From contig CAUDNR010002168.1 in NCBI GenBank assembly GCA_958430865.1, positions 75,815 to 87,869 of the forward strand: a stretch of DNA of 12,055 nt, read 5' to 3'. Source of the stretch: Entrophospora sp. SA101. Lineage: Eukaryota > Glomeromycota > Glomeromycetes > Entrophosporales > Entrophosporaceae. Below are positions 7,239 through 12,055 of this stretch, in pieces. The number at the start of each line of letters is the position of its first letter. The first letter of the stretch is position 1. The position numbers were made by a program, and so were the translations under genes. The notes beneath the pieces are model-generated. The model was not told the DNA's origin. It saw only the letters and a list, made by a program, of their open reading frames with translations, and made no database searches.

Positions 7239-7685
7239 TTCATGTGACACGAATTTCGAATTTATTTTCACATATTAATATTAATATAGAAAAGCAAAGC
7301 CTCAGGGAAATGTCACACGACTATTCAAATAGAGCTTGGATCCGGATAAAAATTTTGGATATCCGAATTGTTATTACAATTAATTACTACTTATATTACT
7401 ATAATTTAAACGGAATACCCGGATATTTAAACTAATATTAATATTCTAAAGTCAGACAATAGATGTCGCACCAGGACTTGTTCAAATCCATAACAGGAAT
7501 ATCATTTTGGAGGTTTGATGTGGTTATTATACTTAAAAAGAATTCGAGTTGTCTTTGTTGATACAGTGGCCTTTTTTAGGTTGATGAAGTTTTCCATTGT
7601 GTAGGTCGTGGCTTCAACAAAGGATCTTTATAAATTATTGGTACTACATGACGTGACATATTAATAAATAACAATAAAAATAGTA
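7239..7685. repeat. Dispersed 447-bp direct repeat, copy B
   Basis: Same sequence and orientation as 1150-1596. It ends 182 bases before the ATG of the G-alpha gene, so it may supply promoter or 5' UTR sequence there. The broken minus-strand frame of copy A is reproduced at 7659 to 7438. Confidence 0.92.
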
Positions 7686-7867
7686 CATTAATATGCATTT
7701 ATTAAGAAAGCTAAATAATATTATCATTAATTGTGATTTAGTTGACCCCCCTGAAATTATTTTCTTTCACTTGCAATATTATTTCTTATTCTTCTTCTAA
7801 TTCGTATCTAAAGCACCAAACATTCCTTTAAACATTCCTTTATATTATTATATGTATATAGAAGAAA
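7686..7867 (+). promoter_or_regulatory. Upstream region of the G-alpha gene
   Basis: 182 bp between repeat copy B and the ATG. It contains a CT-rich stretch (TTATTCTTCTTCTAATTCG, about 7786-7805) of the kind often found near fungal transcription starts, and a repeated AAACATTCCTTTA. No TATA box or specific operator can be defended. The ATG context AGAAAATGG has A at -3. Confidence 0.35.
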
Positions 7868-9431
7868 ATGGGTGGTTGTATGTCTACGAATGATCCTATG
7901 GATAGAGTAATTACTAAACAATTAAAACAAGATGAAAAAAGATTAAAAACTGAAGTAAAGTTACTTTTGTTAGGTAAAAAAAAAATAAAACAAAAACTTT
8001 TTTTTTTTTTTGGAAAATATGAAATTTTTTTAAGTTATTTTAATTATTTAATTAGGTGCTGGAGAATCTGGCAAAAGCACAATATTAAAACAAATGAAAT
8101 TAATTCATGCTGCAGGATTTAACCCTGCAGAGATAGAAACATTTAGATCAATTGTGTTTCTTAATATAATGCAATCGATGAAATTAGTAATTGAGGCAAT
8201 GGAATATCTTAAAATACCACTTGATAATAGTGATAATACGGTAAATAATTGAATCTATTCTATTAATATGATATTTATTAGATATTATTATCTTATATCA
8301 TTTATTATTCTTACCACTTTTTTTAGAAATATACTACACTATTCAATGAGACGCCAACTATTACCAAAGGTCAACCATTTCCGATTATTTATTTTGAGCC
8401 TTTAAAATCACTATGGGCAGATTCTGGTGTACGGCAATGTTATGAAAGGGGACATCAATATGCATTACATGATAATATGAATTAGTAATTATAATTTATA
8501 ATAACTATAAATTTATTTAAATATTTTAAATAAATAATAAATAATAATAATATTATTATTATTACACATATAAAATAAGTTTTTTTGATTCTTTGGATAG
8601 AGTATTTTCATCATCATATATTCCAACCGATCAAGACATCCTAAGATGTAGAATGAAAACATCTGGTATAGTAGAAACTGTATTTCATTTAGGTCCATTA
8701 ACATACAGGTAAATAAATTTTATTATTATGAGCATTACTATTATTTTTGCATATTAATTAAATAATCAATTTATATGCTGTAATAATCAAAAGAATGTTT
8801 GATGTTGGTGGACAAAGAACAGAAAGAAAGAAATGGATACATTGTTTTGAAGATGTTACAGCAGTATTATTTTTAGTAGCCATTAGTGGATATGATCAAT
8901 GTTTGGTAGAAGATAAAGATTCAGTATGTTGTTGAAATTTATATATATTTTTTAGAAAGTTTTTTAAAATTTTTAATAACTTTAATTTTTTAATATTTAT
9001 TCTAAAGAATCAAATGCAAGAAGCATTAATGTTATTCAATTCAATTTGTAACTCACAATGGTTTGTAAATACATCAATGATATTGTTTCTAAATAAAATA
9101 GATATTTTTAGGGAAAAGATTAAAGTTTCACCTGTCAAAAAATATTTTCCTGATTTTCTAGGTAAATTTTAATATTTAATTATATATTATTATTATCTCC
9201 AAAAAAAAAAATTTTTTGTTAAATGGAAATTTTACGTTTTTAGGTGATAATCAAAATTTTAAACAGACAACACATTTTTTTAAAAAAAAATTTCAAAGAC
9301 TTAATCGTAGTCAAAAAAAAGAAATTTATCCACATTTCACAGATGCAACAGACACAAATCTATTAAGACATATAATGGGAAGTGTAACTGATATTATTCT
9401 AACACAAAATTTACGAGATTTAGTACTATGA
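7868..9431 (+). CDS. Heterotrimeric G-protein alpha subunit (7 exons, 349 aa)
   Basis: Exons 7868-7973, 8056-8240, 8327-8484, 8580-8708, 8794-8923, 9008-9161, 9244-9431; all introns are GT...AG, 82-95 bp. Membrane-anchored GTPase relaying signals from seven-helix receptors. MGGCMS has Gly2 for N-myristoylation and Cys4 for probable palmitoylation. G1 is GAGESGKST (36-44); the helical domain follows; switch I has Arg174 and Thr177 in RMKTSG; G3 is DVGGQ (196-200) with catalytic Gln200; G4 is NKID (265-268); G5 is TDAT (320-323), where TCAT is usual. The C-terminus NLRDLVL has Asp at position -4, so there is no pertussis-toxin cysteine. Every nucleotide-contact residue checked is otherwise present and the length is normal, so the protein should be functional. 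The fungal G-alpha subgroup, and hence the pathway (cAMP or pheromone type), is not resolved. The dynein light-chain gene lies 295 bp downstream on the same strand. Confidence 0.97.
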
Positions 9432-9726
9432 TTTATATATAAATATATAATGCATAGTTATATATAATATTTAAAAGTATTTATTAGTAATGATATAATA
9501 ACTTTTTAATGATTCCTTCTCTTGTAATTATAATTTTTTCCCTCTTTTCAATTAATTTAAAATTTTTAGTAAATTATTTAAAGATTATAGAGATAAAAAA
9601 AAATAAAAAAAAATTGTGTATATAATATATTTGTTAATGGTCTGTGCAACTCGAACAAATTTTTTCATGTGAACCTCATACATACATACGTACGTACATA
9701 TTTGATTATAATATTTAATTAATAAA
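9432..9726 (+). other. Spacer between G-alpha and dynein light-chain genes
   Basis: AT-rich 3' region of the G-alpha gene and 5' region of the next gene. It includes a tetranucleotide run CATACATACATACGTACGTA at about 9678-9697, the last part self-complementary. No gene is seen. Confidence 0.5.
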
Positions 9727-10497
9727 ATGTCTGAGGAAGAACAACCAAAATTTGAAGAAAATAATGATAATGGCGCTGAGGTTTGTTTAATGATTGATAA
9801 CTTGGTATATTATAATTTCTATAATTTATATTTATATCTATGATACATTAGAATATACCACCACCAGTTAAGGATCCCAAGAGAATTTTTAATGAGGAAG
9901 AAATTAAAAATATAATCGGAGAGGTATAATGATGAATTATTATTATTATTAATTACTATTATCACCACTGCTGCCACTGTTGCTGCCACCGCCACTTACT
10001 ATCATCGCAATATCTTGTTTTTCTGAATATCACATCATTATCAGGTAGTAGAAAAAACAATTTTACAAGATTCAGCATATCTTCACAGTAGAATATCTCA
10101 TTGGAATTCTACAATAGTTGAACAAACATTAAAGAAATTATCATCATTAAATAAATCTTTTAAATATATTGGTAAAGAATGTTTATTGAATTAATTGAAA
10201 AAAAAAGAAATAAAAGAATCTAAATCTAAATCTAAAATTACAATTTTAGTAACATGCACAATTTTTGAAAAGAATGGAGCTGGAATACATGCCACAACTA
10301 CTTGTTATTGGGATTCAAGATATGATGGTAATAATATTAACAATAATAAAAGTCTGCATCTAAATCTTAAATCTTGTAAAATTTTCTAAATTCTTTTTTT
10401 TTTTTCTTCTAAAAAATAACCATTAGGAAGTACAACTTATAGACATGATACAAATAGTATGTATGTCATTGTTAATGTTTGGGGATTATGTGTGTGA
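9727..10497 (+). CDS. DYNLT: Dynein light chain, Tctex1/DYNLT family (5 exons, 133 aa)
   Basis: Exons 9727-9780, 9852-9923, 10045-10171, 10250-10327, 10427-10497; introns of 71, 121, 78 and 99 bp are GT...AG, the first with a GTTTGT donor. Tctex1-type light chains are dimers that bind the dynein intermediate chain and link cytoplasmic dynein to cargo. An acidic, disordered N-terminus (1-30) precedes the fold: helical EEEIKNIIGEVVEKTILQ, then YLHSRISHWNSTIVEQTLKK, FKYIVTC (to 87), then the family's signature strands KNGAGIHATTTCYWDSRYDG (92-111) and the closing MYVIVNVWGLCV, equivalent to the usual YCIVSAFGL end. It is about 20 residues longer than the 113-aa animal protein because of the N-terminus. 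All junctions are in phase and no residue is visibly broken. The start is the first ATG, context AATAAAATGTC. Confidence 0.95.
9953..10010. repeat. Simple-sequence region inside dynein light-chain intron 2
   Basis: TTATTATTA triplets followed by a CAC/TGC/CCG-rich stretch (CACTGCTGCCACTGTTGCTG). It explains why this intron (121 bp) is the longest in the gene. Confidence 0.5.
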
Positions 10498-10715
10498 ATG
10501 CACTCACTGGTTATCCAGCAAAGGGTTTTTGTAAGTACCGTAGTATGTCACAGGCGGATAAATATCCACCAGAAATTGAAAATAACTAGATTTTTATTTA
10601 AGACAATCAAAAAAAATATTCAAACTTCTTTTTAATTTTTAAAAAATTTTTTTTTTTAATTACAAAATGATAAATTTCTTATATATTAAAGTAATTAAAA
10701 AAAGAATTTTAAGAA
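10498..10715. other. 3' region of the dynein gene, AT-rich
   Basis: No frame of note. A- and T-runs dominate from 10600. No obvious polyadenylation signal can be singled out. Confidence 0.4.
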
Positions 10716-10895
10716 TTATATGTAATCTTCCTCAGTTGGTTGTGACTCATCATTGTAACCAACTTCTTTAAATGTAAGCCATTCTAGAGTGAATTCACTC
10801 AAAAACTCACACGAACTGGCATTGGTTATCTTCAAAGACCACTAGTCATCCAAACCAATGGGATGACTCTTTAAAATAACTAGCTCTTGGGTCAT
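10716..10895 (-). pseudogene. Decayed coding fragment, unknown family
   Basis: From an ATG at 10895 the minus strand reads MTQELVILKSHPIGLDD, then a TAG, then WSLKITNASSCEFLSEF..., LEWLTFKEVGYNDESQPTEE, DYI and TAA at 10716. Apart from the TAG the frame is open for 59 codons, with Trp, Cys, Pro and an acidic end, and it is less AT-rich than its surroundings. The TAG precedes a Trp codon (TGG). It may be the tail of a transposon or gene-family member. I do not recognise it. Confidence 0.45.
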
Positions 10896-10970
10896 GGGTT
10901 AAAATTGATTCAAACTAACTAACACCTTATGATTTTAAATCATATCCCCTTTTTATCAGATGGCATATAA

Positions 10971-11449
10971 AAGAGTTTTAAAGAAGATGTAATTTCATCA
11001 CACTTTTCTAAAAGAAAGGACACAGCTTCCCATTCTAAAAAACCTCCACTCAGGAAAGCTCTTAAAATCACGCTTTACCTTAATCCGGGGGTTGGTACTG
11101 CTCGTTAGACATATACCAAATGTTTTGCAGCAGTTAATATTGATGTGAAAAATAAAAAAATTTGAAGACCCTGATTTCCGATTGGTTCTTATGGTATTAG
11201 AGATTCAGATATTGCTGCAAAAAAAGAAAAGTTTTAGTCAAATCGCAGCCAATCAACATTAGATTAACAGATCGGGAAAGTGTAAGTGGACATTATTCAT
11301 TTCTCAAAGGTGAAAAAATACCTGGATTAAAACATAATCATCTTGGTAAATTTTGCTTATGTATCATTAAACCACTTGAAATTAAGGCTGATATCCAAGA
11401 TCCTAAATTTTCGATAGTTGGAGAGAATAGAGGCGCTGGCACCATTTAG
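10971..11449 (+). pseudogene. Decayed coding sequence with stops and frameshifts, unknown family
   Basis: The first frame from 10971 gives KSFKEDVISSHFSKRKDT... and KALKITLYLNPGVGTAR, then TAG (11106). It reopens as TYTKCFAAVNIDVKNKK, meets TGA at 11163 and 11172, and reopens as PIGSYGIRDSDIAAKKEK until TAG at 11235. After an A7 run (11219-11225) the protein-like reading moves to another frame: VLVKSQPINIRLTDRESVSG ... IKPLEIKADIQDPKFS, ending GAGTI and TAG at 11447. An overlapping third frame (FEDPDF...) at 11161 bridges the two TGA codons, so several small indels are likely. Composition is clearly coding-like. The family is unknown to me; a mobile-element protein is one possibility. Confidence 0.5.
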
Positions 11450-11793
11450 GAGTGAGAACCTTCATGATCAAATTATAGACAGACATAAATAGATTATATT
11501 GATATGTTTAAAATAAGTGAAAGGGATCTATTCACGGTAAAGTAAATAAGCATAAAAGATATAAGCCCCACTCTGATCCACGAGAACATTCATAATCTTG
11601 TGGTCGAAAATTGCAAAATGACAAAATGAGGTAATAATAATGAACATTACAGGGATAAAAATTTTAAACATCACAATTGTACTGCCACCATATAATGTGA
11701 TAATATTTAATATTAACTTTGATTTATAAATCATGGAAAATAAATCAGAAATAATAATCAATTAATCAACATGGAAATATTAATAATTTATAT
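11450..11793. other. Stretch with short frames on both strands, none assignable
   Basis: A minus-strand frame (11761-11528, 77 aa from MIIISDLFSM) is hydrophobic, with IFIPVMFIIITSFCHFAIF as a possible membrane segment, but AT-rich antisense DNA often gives this. The plus strand has short coding-like pieces (KDISPTLIHENIHNLVVENC, ending TGA at about 11628) that could continue the decayed sequence to the left. The two readings exclude each other and I cannot decide. Confidence 0.3.
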
Positions 11794-11997
11794 TTAATAA
11801 AATGCTACTCCTAAACTGTTTCGAAATCCCAAACCAAACAAATATTCTACATAATTTGGCGAAGGTGAAATTTCAGGAATTGCATCAAAATCAAATACCT
11901 CTGGATACCACAAGTCACAAAAGCCTTTAAAATTGAATGATCTATATAATTCCTGCACGATTTTTTTAATAATACGTGGGGCATTTGAAAAGTTTTG
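11794..11997 (-). pseudogene. C-terminal coding fragment, unknown family
   Basis: The minus strand is open for 67 codons from 11997, just after an in-frame TGA, to a TAA at 11794. It includes APRIIKKIVQELYRSFNF, FCDLWYPEVFDFDAIPEISP and YLFGLGFRNSLGVAFY. The residue mix (Trp, Cys, Pro, aromatics, no homopolymers) is strongly protein-like. There is no ATG near the upstream end and no acceptor that avoids the TGA, so it is either the 3' part of a gene broken by the TGA or a degraded copy. The family is not recognised. Confidence 0.45.
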
Positions 11998-12055
11998 TCA
12001 CTGGTCCTGTAACTTTATAATTTTGAGTATAATTAATTTAAATTTTTTTTTAAAT

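Noticed and set aside
1150..7685. LTR retrotransposon with 447-bp LTRs
   Set aside because: The repeats lack TG...CA ends. I see no primer-binding site after copy A, no polypurine tract before copy B, no gag/pol, and no duplication flanking the pair. The interior carries an intron-containing gene.
8513..8704. Minus-strand frame over G-alpha exon 4
   Set aside because: Antisense shadow of the exon and its upstream AT-rich intron.
1..12055. tRNA, rRNA, riboswitch or bacterial operon signals
   Set aside because: No cloverleaf, rRNA core motif or Shine-Dalgarno-led gene string was seen; all recognisable genes are intron-split eukaryotic genes.

Overview
The window looks like nuclear DNA of an AT-rich fungus. 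All three genes I can assemble are split by short introns (about 68-121 bp, GT...AG) with in-phase junctions, intergenic DNA is full of A/T runs, and much of the space between genes is repeats and decayed mobile DNA. Base composition, intron style, Asp/Asn/Ser homopolymers and repeat content fit an early-diverging fungus such as an arbuscular mycorrhizal (Glomeromycotina, Rhizophagus-like) species. The taxon is inferred; no rRNA or other marker is present.

Layout, left to right. 1-1149 is gene-poor, with a possible mariner-type end at the extreme left. 1150-1596 is copy A of a dispersed repeat of about 447 bp. 1572-4104 (minus) is a RING-H2 protein gene of seven exons, one only 20 nt long; its likely last exon ends inside copy A. 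4105-4936 is non-coding with a GAAC-rich foldback. 4937-5496 is a 280-bp unit duplicated head to tail without visible differences. 5519-6304 appears to be the 3' remnant of a pogo/Tigger-like DNA transposon, interrupted by a 578-bp element with 30-bp terminal inverted repeats (5609-6186). 6307-6697 holds two diverged duplications. 7239-7685 is copy B of the 447-bp repeat.

7868-9431 (plus) is a complete seven-exon heterotrimeric G-protein alpha subunit (349 aa). 9727-10497 (plus) is a complete five-exon Tctex1/DYNLT dynein light chain (133 aa). From 10716 to the right edge are unrecognised decayed coding fragments on both strands.

The three genes do not form a pathway: a putative E3 ubiquitin ligase, a receptor-coupled GTPase and a dynein cargo/assembly light chain are ordinary eukaryotic housekeeping or signalling genes that happen to be adjacent. 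I found no convincing new biological system. The most interesting points are the RING gene's 20-nt micro-exon inside the zinc-binding domain, its repeat-derived C-terminus, the identical repeats bracketing 5.6 kb that carries that gene, the nested transposon insertion with a visible target duplication, and an unusual G5 motif in the G-alpha protein.
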